64,000 bases of DNA from Buddleja alternifolia (Eukaryota > Streptophyta > Magnoliopsida > Lamiales > Scrophulariaceae), in NCBI GenBank assembly GCA_019426215.1, contig CM033394.1:42654423-42718422 (forward strand), given 5' to 3'. The notes below the pieces were generated by a model. That model was given only the letters and a program-made list of their open reading frames with translations. It had not been told where the DNA came from and did not search any database. Below, piece after piece: positions 12,623 through 24,162 of the stretch; the stretch's first letter is position 1, and every line of letters begins with the position of its first letter. The position numbers and the translations under genes are program-made.

Positions 12623-15600
12623 TTTTTATTTTCTGACTCCATTTCAGACAACTTATGATTTAAAAGTTGAGACTTAGAAATACCACCTGAGTCCGAAATG
12701 GTCAGCATCTCGAGTGATCTTTCCTCTTCATCTGTTACATCCTCTTTTGCAGCGAATGAAGCTGGTAACACTGTCACCATATTCACGTCTTTATCCTCTT
12801 TGAATTGCAAGGCTCTCTTCAAGGAAGCTTCTTTTGATTTCAGCTCGGTTTCGTTTTCTGTGCCTTCACAAGTGTCATCTCCCAGCAGGATATCTTGGTC
12901 ATCACCTGATTCGAAATCATCCAGTTCATCGTCTTCTTTGAATTTCGCACTCTTTTCTTTCAGAGTAGTCTCTTTGAACTGGTCACTCAATTGGTCCATC
13001 TCCTTTTCACATTCATCCATTCCAGGCCCTGCTTCCACTTTAGCTTTCAACATGTCTTTGTTCAATGCCTCCTCTTTGATTCAGAGATTAGCGATAACGA
13101 CCTCTTGCTGTATTTCTAAAGCCACGGCAGCTCGAGAGTAAGCAACCTGCTGCTTGATAGCCTTCGGGTGGCTACTTTTCATTTTCACGATCTGTCCACT
13201 GGATTCACTTAAATGTCTAAATGGAGAATCTCTTCCAATGGTGGTCTCCCATAACCTCTGCCTCCCCTTCCTCGAAAATGTCGGTTATAGGGTTGGAGGG
13301 CGAAGCAATTTCTCTCGAACCTTTGCCTTTTTGTTCCATTCTTTTTGATAAGCTGGATCCAATCAGGGTCATTCGGGATCACCTGAAGCCTCACCAATTC
13401 ATAGTGCAAAGTGTCAGTACAATGGCTGCAGAGCACCTTCTGCATCTGAGTAAGATTCTCAACCACCCTCGAAGGGACCTAATAAACTATTTCACACCTG
13501 GGAGTCTCGAGCACCTACTTGTATGTTTTTTCCTCAGCTCTTGGGGCCCGAGGAATCACTTCGACTTGTGACTCCTGTTCCTTGAGTTTCGTGGCTTGAC
13601 CAATTTCCAATATCCTTTGTCTATCACAGATAGGATAATCTGACCCCTCTCGAGCTGTTTGGCCACAAACCGTCTGAAGATTTGGCATTGGTCAGTGGTG
13701 TGCATCGTATTCATGTGCCACCTACACATGCCCTCGAGTCCATCATCATTGATTTTTGGGAAGGTCAAGACTCTTTCGTCTGTGAGCCTATTAAAGAGCC
13801 TGTTTGCCAATTTAGCTTCCTTCGAGACCTGTTCATTAAAAGATTCGGATAAAGTGTCAGAACCCTCAAGTGAACTAAATAGCACAGTATTAATTTCGAA
13901 ATTCAAAACAGGGAAGGGTTCCTTATCTATATTCATTTTTTGATTAACAGGGAAATTTATCTCATTCGAATCTAGTTTCGACTGTACTAAATTTCGGAAC
14001 ACGACACATTCTTTTGTTCCGTGTGTAAAAGCGTTATGCCATTTACAATAAGGTTTTTCTCTAGTTTCTGCCTTAGTGGGAAACGGTGTTTCCCTTTAAG
14101 TCTTAGTTTTTTGTTGGCTAACAACCAGTCGAATATTTCTTCTGTTGTTTCTACATCAAAAGTATATTTCTTATTTTTTTTCGATTGTAAAGAACCCATC
14201 GCCTCACATTCTTTTGGTTCGAGTTCCCCACATTGAAACGGAGGCCCTTTTATGAATTCTGTGACGTCTACCTCATACGCATCTTCGAATATCCAAGGTG
14301 CAGATATTTCAAAGGTATTAAGTCCCTGGTGTTTCCTTAGACTTTCTTCCCTTAACATACTTTCGTATCTAGTGGCACTTTCTGCTAAGCTTCGAAAATC
14401 TGGGAATATCATCCCATTGAATTTTATCCTAAAACCGAAGGACATATTTTGGTGTGCCAATTGCACAAACTCTGACTCGGCCAGATTCAAATGGCACTTG
14501 ACTAGAGCCTTTTTGAATCTTGATAGGAATTTTTCTACTGATTTCCCTATGTTCTGTCTAATTTTAGCCAAGTCACTCATGGATATCCCGGGATCCATTC
14601 GAGCGAAATGATTCTGAAATTGGAACTACATTTCGTCCCAAGTATGTATTGAATTCGGAGCTAAGTTCATGTACCAATTAAAAGCTGACCCTATGAGAGA
14701 ACTAGGAAACAACCTTAATTTAAGGTACTCTTGGTCGGCTGCTTCTCGACACTGACATGTAAATTGAGATAGATGTTCTAAGGCTGATACGCTATCATCT
14801 CCCGAGAATAGCATAAAGCTTGGAACCTTATATGTCCTAGGAAACGGGAAATTCCTATCTACCCATTCGGGGTATAGATTTCTCGGAATTAGTCTTTGGT
14901 TCCTTCGAAAGTCAGGACCATATATTATTTTGATTATTAACTCAATCTGATTTCTCAGAGGATCCTATACTTGTGGCCTAAAGTTACCCCCTAAGTGATT
15001 GTTGGGAATGGCTTGCCCCCCAGCATATGGTATATGGGAACTATTCGGGGGGTATGTATAATTCATGTTATTTGGAAATCCAGTGAAACTTTGATTTCCA
15101 GTATTCATATTGTTATTCAAGTTTCCATAAAATTCGGTCCCTGATATTGGCTTTGCCCCGCAGCTACATAATCTTGGGCAAAGTTGAATCTTATCTCGGG
15201 TCCCACAAAATTCGCGTTTGGGGGGTACCCTTTCGGGATTTGTCCCATTCCACTTGGTGGTAAGGGACCACTAGGCCTCGTATTTTGTATATTAGGAGGG
15301 TTCGAACTCACATTATACACATTAGGCTGTGGTGCCTGGTTTTGGCTCGGGGTCATATTCTGAACATTGTTGTTATTATTATTATTATTGGTCTCGAGAG
15401 GTGAGGGTCTTGAAGTTTGGCTGATTTTGAATTGACCATTTCTAGGCCCGTTCTCTCGAGGATATCCCAGAGGGACTTCGTTTGGATTAAAATACCTACT
15501 TTGGTTCCTAGGCTCTATCAATTGTGACACTTTCTCGATTAACATATTATGCTTGCCTATTAAGGGTTCGAGACCTAATGCCACTTGTGTGTTTATCATG

Positions 15601-15690
15601 TTCGAGAACACATCACAAGTTTGATTAAAGATTTCACCTAGTTCGGATATGACTCTAGTGACTTCTCTGGCTAAACCATCTCGAGCAATT
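12623..15690 (-). pseudogene. Ty3/gypsy gag fragment, truncated at both ends
   Basis: Minus-strand gag of a second gypsy element, cut on the left by the SIRE-like LTR and on the right near 15690. Reading from 15680 downward: an N-terminal part with an Asn run and a Pro/Asn/Gln-rich linker (15117-15611), then the Retrotrans_gag core (14814-14300) with LRLFPSSLIGSAFNWYMN, MSDLAKIRQNIGKSVEKFLS and SRFKKALVKCHLNLAESE. Further on come a Lys-rich linker, MCRWHMNTMHTTDQCQIFRR (13700s), an Arg/Gly-rich patch HFRGRGGRGYGRPPLEE (13240s) and an acidic segment (12571-13065). Breaks lie near 14610, 14000, 13550, 13200 and 13070. No reverse transcriptase is present; pol would lie left of the copia insertion and is not seen. 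Confidence 0.85.
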
Positions 15691-16398
15691 TTATATATAA
15701 ATTTCTGCTAATTTGAGTAATTTTATATAGAAACACATCACAAGTTTGATTAAATATTTATATATAAAGGAAATTTCTGCTAATTTGAGTAATTTTATAA
15801 TAAACTATATGATTATTTTTCATTTATGTATATTCGATAATCAATTAAATTTGTGCTTATAATATCCTTAAAAACTGGAATTTCCATGCATATATATACA
15901 CTATGAAGTGGATGCCACATATCAAAAACATTCTACGTTACACTATCTTAATAAGGACTCAATGGTGAATTGTACTACCAGGTGGTAAAACCAACATTTT
16001 CTTAAGGTGAGGGGACAAAGTGTACATATCCAAAAGTATATAAAAATCTCTAATGGAATATTCGAGGAATATTCTCCTTGCAACAATATCGGCGGTGACT
16101 TATGACAACTGCCAAAAGTCAGATGGTCGAGTGCAACTTTTTGTAGGTTAAGGGGCAAAGTGCATGTTCCATTAGGTGCGGAAGTGTCTGTAAATTACCT
16201 CAATTTTTTGCATAATTATAAGAATAGTAACATGAAGTGCAGTGGGAGATAATAAGACTTTAGCCATCAAAGAAAGCACATACAACTCGTCCACTTAAAC
16301 TATTAAACATTAAAAATGTAACTTATAATCAAATAATTATAAGGAACTTATTTCATTCGACAGCTGAAACTCTTAACAATAACGAAAGAACAAATTAA
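15691..16398. other. AT-rich unclassified DNA with local duplication
   Basis: No gene is supported. The end of the gag fragment passes into AT-rich sequence. ACACATCACAAGTTTGATTAA occurs at about 15608 (inside gag) and again at about 15731. AATTTCTGCTAATTTGAGTA occurs at about 15702 and again at about 15773. The later part (15950-16180) has phrases such as GGGGCAAAGTGC that resemble degenerate MITE ends, but I could not pair them. Confidence 0.6.
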
Positions 16399-16464
16399 GG
16401 TTTTGTTTGGATGTGTTTGCATTTCATTTTCAACCGTCAATTTTTAAAATGTATGGAGGAATGA

Positions 16465-18447
16465 TGTTGGTCCCAAGTGGCATACGAAAGGGTCTAGAAG
16501 GGGGGGGGGTTGAATAGACCCTAAAGTCTTTTTTTACTTCTAAAATTTTCGTATCACTTTGAAGTATTTGAACGCTTAACAAGTTTAAGCGTTGGATGTG
16601 GCGCTTGACAAGTGTTGATTTAAGCGCTAGTTTTGGGCGCTTGAGAAACATTAACTTAGACTCGGTGATTTCAACACTTACCAAAGTAGGGTAGGTTTAG
16701 TCACTAAATCAAAGTTAGCACAGCGGAAATGATTTTATAGCTTAGCGTTCGTTTTAACGAATTAGTTGCTTATTAGTTTTAAATGTCTTTTCAAGATATA
16801 ATATGACAGTTTAATGTAAGGCAATAAAACAGTAAATGACACAAAATATTTGTAAGGTTCACTGGGTAATGTAATCCCAGCTACATCCTTCTTCTCCTTT
16901 TATCAGGGAGGATTTCCACCATGATGATTATTGAAGAGTCACACAGAGATTTCTACAAAATAGAGAGAGATTGGATATAGATCTCGGAACTCCTTGGTCA
17001 CACAGATTTCAGCTCCAATAAAGATCCTCTATCCCCTTGCTTCTTTCACCCAGAAATAATGCAAGTTACAACCGATCTCAGAACTCCTTGGTCACACAGA
17101 TTTCAGCTCCAATAGAGATCAACTTCAACAAGCTTCTCTTACACAAAAATATTGCTTGTGAATCAACAAACTTTCTCACTCAGATGAAAGATGTTGAGAA
17201 TTTTTGTAACGGTTTTGTTTGGTTTTGGGAAGTTCAAACAACTTGGAATATCTCAGTAATAGTGTAGGGTTCTTCTAAAAAGATGTTTGAGATATTGGTG
17301 ACTGTTTTTGGAATGTATTTGAGAAGCTTGAAGGATTTCGGCTATGAAGTTTCTAAGCTTTTTCTCTCAAATAATATCAGCAAAGTTTGGACCTTTTTCA
17401 GTGTATATGAGCGTGTGATCTCGGTCTCTTTTCAATAGTGTCACGCTTGTCACCACCTTTTGTTTTTGCTGAAAGAGTACTATTTAAGTGTTTCTTGGAA
17501 TTTTGTCCGTTTGACACAATTAGGAGCACGGTTCCCTAAACATTCCTTGTCTCCAACATTCCTGACATTTGGCTATATTAAATAGCCAGACATGTTCTTG
17601 GTTTTTGGAATCTAATAGTCTTGATAAAAAAGGTAGCTTGCCCATGTGATAGTCCTCATACTTTAATGCACTTTATCCATCTTTTAATGCATCTTGTCTT
17701 TATTTCCGTTGGAAATAATTGCTTGAATAGTAGCACTATTAACAAGACGCCGACTGTTCACATGAATAGTAGAACTATTCAGCTGGCGCTTGAATAGTAA
17801 CTCCTGAATAGTAAAACTATTCGGGTGGCGCTTGAAAATAATGTTCATCTGAATAGTAACGCTTGAAGCTTTGAGTGCTTGAACACTGTACATCTGAATA
17901 GTAACTCTTGGAACTTTGAGCGCTTGAACACTGTTCACTTGAATAGTGACGCTTGAAACTCCGAGCGTTTGAATACTGTTCACTTGAATAGTGACGCTTG
18001 AAACTCCGAGCGCTTGAATACTTGAGTCGCTGGACGCTTGAGCGCGTGAATAGTAAGTCCTTGACGTTTGAGCGCTTGAATAGTTACGCGTGAATAGTAA
18101 CGCTTGAATAGTGAGCGCTTGAATACTGAGCGCTTGAATAGTATGCGTGAATAGTATGCGTAAATAGTAGCGCTTGACGGACGCTTGGAATAAATCTTCA
18201 TCTTCTTTTGATTTCAAATGTTGATCTTCAATTTCATCACTTAATAGACTCACACAGAACTCTATTAGTGATTTGGTATCACATAGTCTAAAATCTATAA
18301 AGACAAAAATTACAAGCCTAACCAAATAAGTAAACTTTCAAACGCTTATACAATATTTCTATGAAAACATAAACTTACATTCTTTTGGGGTCTAACATGA
18401 AATCCTATCTTGTCATCATCAAAACATCTAACATGAAATTCCTAACA
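16465..18447 (-). repeat. Solo LTR of SIRE-like family, copy 1
   Basis: This is a reverse-orientation copy of the LTR at 10845-12622. It runs from TGTTGGTCCCAAGTGG to GAAATTCCTAACA and is flanked by the perfect 5-base TSD AATGA (16460-16464 and 18448-18452). There is no internal domain, so it arose by recombination between the two LTRs of a former full element. At 1983 bases it is the longest of the four copies, largely because of an expanded tandem region at about 17720-18185. Confidence 0.93.
17720..18185. repeat. Degenerate tandem repeat inside solo LTR copy 1
   Basis: Many imperfect repeats are built from GCGCTTGAATAGT and TAACGCTTGAA-like units (for example TGAATAGTAACGCTTGAATA). The same words are sparse in the other three LTR copies. 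This expansion explains most of the extra length of this copy. Confidence 0.8.
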
Positions 18448-18837
18448 AATGAGTTTTTTGATTTTTATGTGAGAAAAGTGAAAAAAGTAGGTATGTTTGG
18501 TTGTGTTTTTAAAAATGGTTGAAATTGGTGATTATAATGTTTGAAATAATTGACAAGTAATGATTAGATGAATAGTATTGGATTTAAAAACTTAAAGGAG
18601 AGTAGAAAGATGTTTTAAAATTGAAAGAAGATAAGAAAGAAAAGTGATAATAAGAAATTGTGAGATGAGTGATGTGAAATGTAATTTTAAAAAAATTATT
18701 GAAATTTATTGGCAACATAAAAACAAGAATGAAAATGAGAATATTTTCAGTTAAAAACAGTATAAAATGTGTATTTTCATTTTCAGATGAAAATGAAAAA
18801 AAAAAGTGATTTAAAAACACAAATAAAGAGGGCCTAA

Positions 18838-19174
18838 GTCTTAAAAAAAAGAAAGAATGTTTCCCTTAAGAAAATAAAGTAAAAAAAAAATCAATCTTCA
18901 TCTAACTAGATAATTAATCTTCAATCTCTAGGTGATATGTCATTCCGGAGCTATGAAATATAATATAATCATTGGACTTCGATGTTGAAGGATCCTGCAA
19001 GATTTATTTTTTCTTCTCAAATTACTACATACATATATAACATATGATCGAATACCAATAATGAAAAATAGATCAACATTGTAGAGTTTTTAACTCTTCT
19101 TTTTTAAGAATGTATTCGGCCTCACCTTGATTTCTTGTATTATATCTTCAAGAGGCAACCTACCACATCATGTG

Positions 19175-19178
<4 letters not shown>
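18838..19178. other. Low-complexity AT-rich spacer
   Basis: About 340 bases between the MITE and the AT microsatellite. I see no open frame, terminal repeat or recognisable family in it. Confidence 0.6.

Positions 19179-19220
<42 letters not shown>
19179..19220. repeat. (AT)n microsatellite
   Basis: About 21 perfect AT dinucleotides followed by ten A, at the 5' edge of Helitron A. Confidence 0.97.
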
Positions 19221-19226
<6 letters not shown>

Positions 19227-20003
19227 AAAAGCTGGTATGACTTTTCAGTAATTCCATAGTCGTAAATATGTTTCCTTTTTTTATAAATTGGGTGCCTACC
19301 AAAACGACGTCGCTTTACAATCTGTTAAATTTTTTTCCACCCCTTTCTTCCCCGTTGAATTGGCCGCGTGTTGGCTTCTCAAGAACGTGGCTCCCTCTCA
19401 GGTGACATGGGTCTCCAGCACCGTCAACCGGTGGTCGCCGGTCTCCATCGGCAAACTTTTACCCTCTCCATGTTCGGGAGTGAGCTGACGCATCGGTCTT
19501 CCTCTATATCAAAGTCATTGCCTTTGCTCTGCCCACTTTGCTCCGCCGCTCTACCTAACCCAGTTATCGAATTTCAGGCTCGATTCTTCTTTCACCGCTA
19601 ACAATTGTTCCTTTTTTCTTTTCTTTTTTTGTGCATGCAGGCGGGTGAAAATAAAAGTTTGATACTACCAGAGGACCCTCCAGTTGCCGTCCGTCAACTG
19701 CTGCCTCCATAGCGGAGTTTGCGACTACCATGTCTTTCTGTCTGGGTATTTCTTTTAACTCTTAGATTTCAGCTTACTTGATCAATAGTTCATTTTGTTC
19801 ACATAATCTGTGATCAAATCTTTTTAAGATAAATTGCTAATTAGTTGTCCTTTGATTTTGATATCCCTGCTAATTTTTCAGTTCTGCATCCATATGTGTG
19901 AAAGTGTGAATTGCTCTTACAGATTTTGTTTTCAGTCCATGATTTATGCGTTTTCCTCCCCTTATATATTGATATTGATAGTGATGTTGATATGTAAGAA
20001 TTC

Positions 20004-20232
20004 TGATAATTGCTATGATGTTCCGGTATGCTTTAAGGACAGGTATCTTTTCTCCATTCTGTATTTGTTCAGTGAAATCCTATTATTATCTGATTGCTTT
20101 CAATATTGTGCTTTTTTCTTATTGTTTTGGATGAAGCTTGATTGCCAATCTGAATGGTGGGTTACATGGTTCTGTTTTTCGTCTTCATATGTGATGCATT
20201 GGATGGTTGGCTTGCACGCAAATTGAATCAAG
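20004..20232 (+). pseudogene. Phosphatidylinositol synthase exon fragments
   Basis: Two exon-like pieces. The first (about 20004-20072) reads VCFKDRYLFSILYLFS. The second (about 20175-20232) reads FICDALDGWLARKLNQ and ends at a GT donor. DALDGWxAR is the start of the CDP-alcohol phosphatidyltransferase signature (DGxxAR) of plant phosphatidylinositol synthase, the ER-membrane enzyme joining CDP-diacylglycerol and inositol. In the family these pieces are adjacent, so the sequence between is a former intron. The rest of the protein, including the downstream GxxxDxxxD half of the active site, is absent. Orientation matches Helitron A. The fragment is too short to function. Confidence 0.78.
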
Positions 20233-20281
20233 GTGAGGGTCTGTAATTTATCTTTTTAAATTGAATTTTTAATCGTGCAGT

Positions 20282-20680
<399 letters not shown>

Positions 20681-21640
20681 TGTTTCTCTTTTTTGACTTT
20701 TTCTGGATTTTCTATTCTTTTCTTAGTTTTTGAATTTCTTTCCAAAGTTTGTCATTTTTCTGAATTTTTGCTAATTTGTTTTGATTTTTATGAATTTTCT
20801 GGATTCTTTTTTTCCTGAATTTTGTACGGGACATTGACTGTGTGTAATTTAATCTTTCCTCTCGACACCAGAATTAGTGTAATGAGATTATCCATGGAAG
20901 TGAATTCAGACACATCCCTGGTTACTGTTTTTAAGCGTGAGAGTGTGGAGTAGAACTTGGTTAGAGCTACCTTTAGGGGTGACTTATGAGAGCGGTAAAG
21001 ATGCGAGTGACTTGTTTGAATCTTTGATTTTGATGGTTTTTCTGGGTTGGAAGTGGATCTCTGTGGGTCATGTGTGTATTTCCCTTCGTGGTTGTGATGG
21101 CGAGTTATTTGGATTACTAAATTCTTCGTGTAATTATATTAAGACTCAGTGAAACAAGGTGCTTTGAAAGTGAATATATGTATATTAGTTTTTTGGTTCA
21201 GTTTCTTTAGTTTATGTTTATGAATTAGGCCAACAAAAGCTTGGTTTGTTTTATATATATGAGGGACGCACCGAATGCACACTCATTTTCAATGTTCAGT
21301 TTACCCATTGTGAGTTAGACTCTTATCCTTTCCCATGGTGTTTGTCTCCGCTCTGTTGATTTGGGTTCAAAAGATGCATCGATAATGAAGCATTTGTATT
21401 GCTTGTTCAAATTTCATATGCAAAGTTCATGGCAATTTGTTTGGGTTTGGTTATTAGAAATTGTAGGCCATGACACTTGGTATTGATTGCTTTTGGTCTC
21501 TCCTTGTCGTGTTTGTTAACTATGTGGTTATTTACTATGCATGCTGCTACCAGTGTTCATTGAACTATTTATCATTTTTCTCCTTCAGTTTGTATAAATT
21601 TAGTTATTTTTAACTGCGAGCTACATTGATCTCTTAAGTA
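20681..21640. other. Helitron A interior, nothing recognised
   Basis: T-rich, intron-like sequence followed by a stretch with short open frames (20937-21152). No domain, splice pattern or family was recognised. Confidence 0.5.
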
Positions 21641-21654
21641 TCAGAGTATGGAGT

Positions 21655-22089
21655 GTGACCCTAAGAATACATTGCGTTGCCAAAAATACGCTGACCGTCT
21701 TCCAGAGCAACGTCAGTCGATTCATGACATTCAGTTTTTCAGATTTTTAGGGAGTTAAAGAGACGATGATGGTAATGCCAAGCGCTCCAAAAATAAAAAT
21801 GTCGATAACAAAGCCGATGAAGAAGCAAAAGGAGTATCTAACGATGAAAATGAGAAACAAAATGCTAATCAAAAGCCACCTGAGCCGCCAAAAGATTACA
21901 TTCATTTTATAGCAAGAAGGGGACAAGCCACTTACATTTTTATCTCAAATTTTCGAAGCTTTAATAGCCTGATCATCGAATAACAATCTTTTTTTATCAC
22001 TTTCTTTGGAGATTTCTTTAGGTTATATGAGAAAAAATCTGGGAAAAAATGAAACTTCTACAGGATATTGTACCTGGTTGCAGCAAGGT
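21655..22089 (+). pseudogene. bHLH transcription factor fragment
   Basis: A piece at about 21757-21930 reads NAKRSKNKNVDNKADEEAKG and then QKPPEPPKDYIHFIARRGQA. After an intron-like gap, 22030-22089 reads EKIWEKMKLLQDIVPGCSK and ends at a GT donor. PPKDYIHxRARRGQAT followed by EKISERMKLLQDLVPGC is the basic region and first helix of a plant bHLH subgroup (bHLH49/62/78 type). The basic region has lost DSHSLAER, an in-frame stop replaces VRR before EKI, and the second helix is missing. Orientation agrees with Helitron A. Confidence 0.8.
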
Positions 22090-23325
22090 TTGCACAGAAA
22101 TTTACCTTTTTCCCGATAATTCAAATTTTCCATGGAAATTTACTGATAATATGTTGTTCTCGTGAATTTTTCTTACTAAACCTAATTTGAAGCTCTGATT
22201 TTGTTCTTATTTTACTGTGTGATTGCTGTATGCGAGAGTTTGAAGATTGAATCAGCGGAATCTTTGTCCATTCTGCTTATTTCTCTTCAAGTTCTTCTTC
22301 AGAGGATAATATGGGTTTTTAACCCAAAAATTCAGATTATATAAGGTAATTTAATTTGTCATTTTTGAAAGAAAAAATGCAGAAATAATCAACGTTAATT
22401 TGCAGTCAGAAACTTCGAGAATTGTTGAGAAGAAGAACAAAATTTGCCTAAGAAAAGATGAATTGACGAAAATCACCACAGATAGTCTAATAGCTCTTGG
22501 GTATAATGCCTCTATTTGTAAATAAAAATGGGAATAATCTTCATCCATTCCAGCTGGTAATCTCTTAGCTCTACTTTTCTTTTACGTATTTGTAAGCATG
22601 TTTCATTGATTCGAGATTTAGATATTATAATCATTTCTAGATTATGAATGTGTTTGGTCATACTATTTTAGTAGGGGATGGAGGCGTTGATTGAGGTGGA
22701 AGTGAGTACAAGGAGTCTGGCTATGGTGGATAATGGTGGAGCCTTTTGTGAAGGAGTTCCATAAGGTAAAACATGAAAATTTTCTCTTCCTATTCCGCAA
22801 TTTGATACTTTCTCAGCTGTAAAACATGGAATTGTTTTTACTACTATGGAAATCATACATACATATATACATCTCCAAAATGACAATGTGTGTGTATATA
22901 AAAATGAAGAATTGATAACCCCCTTCTATTCTTCCTTCTCTGATATCCATCCTTTTCTCTTCCGTCTGTAAGTCTCTCTCTTTATCTCTCTCTATGGTTA
23001 TTGATTATATAAATGATATATGTTAATATTTTTTATTTCAAGAATCCTTTTTTTTAGTTGGGTTTTAGAATATGAGCTTATTCATGCAAGAAGATGCAAA
23101 TATAGAAGTTATTTTCATGTAGAATAAAGATGTTGTTTTATTACTTATTTTGATGTGTGTGTTTTGATTTTAAGTAATTTTGGCTGTGAGCTTTTCGTTT
23201 GTTCGGTGAAATTTGATTATTTTTCCTGATTTTTAATTTTATTTTCTGGGTTGTAAGGTTTACATGCATAATCATGATTTAATGCTTATAATGCTAGAAA
23301 TTAGAATGTGCTTGATTTTTTTATT
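22090..23325. other. Helitron A interior, nothing recognised
   Basis: Sequence without a supported exon. A pyrimidine-rich stretch at about 22920-23000 (TTCTTCCTTCTCTGATATCC and TCTCTCTCTTTATCTCTC) resembles a 5' leader and could be the promoter-side edge of the ribosomal protein fragment further on, but this is a guess. Confidence 0.4.
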
Positions 23326-23630
23326 GGGTAAATTACATGCGCACCCCCTCACTTTAATGTTAATTACAACAACACCCCTTGACTTTTAGTAAATTACAAG
23401 GAGACCCCCTCAAGGGGTCTACTTGTAAGGTTTACAGGGGGTGAAATTGTAAGATTTTTTAAATACACTGGGGGTGAAATTGTGAGATTTTTTAAATACA
23501 CAGAGGGTGCAATTGTTAGAATATCTTACAATATAGGGGAGATTTTATGTAATTTCAAAAATGTCGCGGAGGGGGGGTTCGGTAATTTTGCATTAAAGTG
23601 AGGGGGTGTACCGTGTACATGTCATTTTCT
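23326..23630. mobile_element. MITE of about 300 bases
   Basis: The left end has GCACCCCCTCACTTTAATG. The right end has the inverse, CATTAAAGTGAGGGGGTG. The interior has near-repeats of GGGGGTGAAATTGTAAGATT. Outer limits and TSD are unclear. Confidence 0.6.
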
Positions 23631-24162
23631 CTTTTTTATTTTTAAAAAAGATTTGTTATTTGAGAATCCAGTCCAAACTTTAGTCTAAGGGCTTGTAGTA
23701 GTCGTAGGATCTGTATAGGCATGTGAATATATATAGTGAAAATGTACAGCTTCAATGTGGAACTATTTCTTTGTTTTTAGCTTGGATTTTAGTTTCGTGA
23801 TAGTATGGTTTATGATGGTTAACTTAGCAGGCTATTTTATCCGTACGATCGGGGTGAAAAAATGGACATGGTAAAGAATCTATCCGGATATGCCTGGTAG
23901 TAATATAATTGGCTATTCGTGGTTTAGATTCTTTGATACCAATTCTAATGGTCTCTATTTTTATTTATTCCTTGTGGAATTATTGATTGTAAAAAAGAGC
24001 ATGTTTATTAGTCACTTTAGGTATATAATAAGATACTTAGCCGTCATTTGGTGATTTATTTGTTGATTTCAGCTATAGTTTCATTTCGAAAGCCCATAAC
24101 ATTTAATCTTTTTGAAATTGATGGTTTGCTTCAAAACTACCAAAACATAAAATGAACCATAT

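Larger units (their letters stand above)
16399..18834. mobile_element. Harbinger/Tourist-like MITE, split by a solo LTR
   Basis: The left end is GGTTTTGTTTGGATGTGTTT. The right end, read in reverse, is GGCCCTCTTTATTTGTGTTT. Both are flanked by TAA (16396-16398 and 18835-18837), the usual target of PIF/Harbinger elements. Without the LTR and its TSD copy the element is about 450 bases. The terminal repeats are only moderately similar, so the class call is tentative. Confidence 0.6.

Noticed and set aside
12698..13141. Plus-strand Ser-rich frame of 147 codons
   Set aside because: It is the complement of the acidic linker of the minus-strand gag fragment, which is supported by gag motifs on either side.
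17684..18325. 213-codon minus-strand frame with repeated IQAL words
   Set aside because: It is a translation of the degenerate tandem repeat within solo LTR copy 1, not a protein family.
19288..19601. Possible small genes at the left end of Helitron A
   Set aside because: Short frames without recognisable motif; the region shares sequence with the terminal block of Helitron B and is better explained as element terminus and captured leader.
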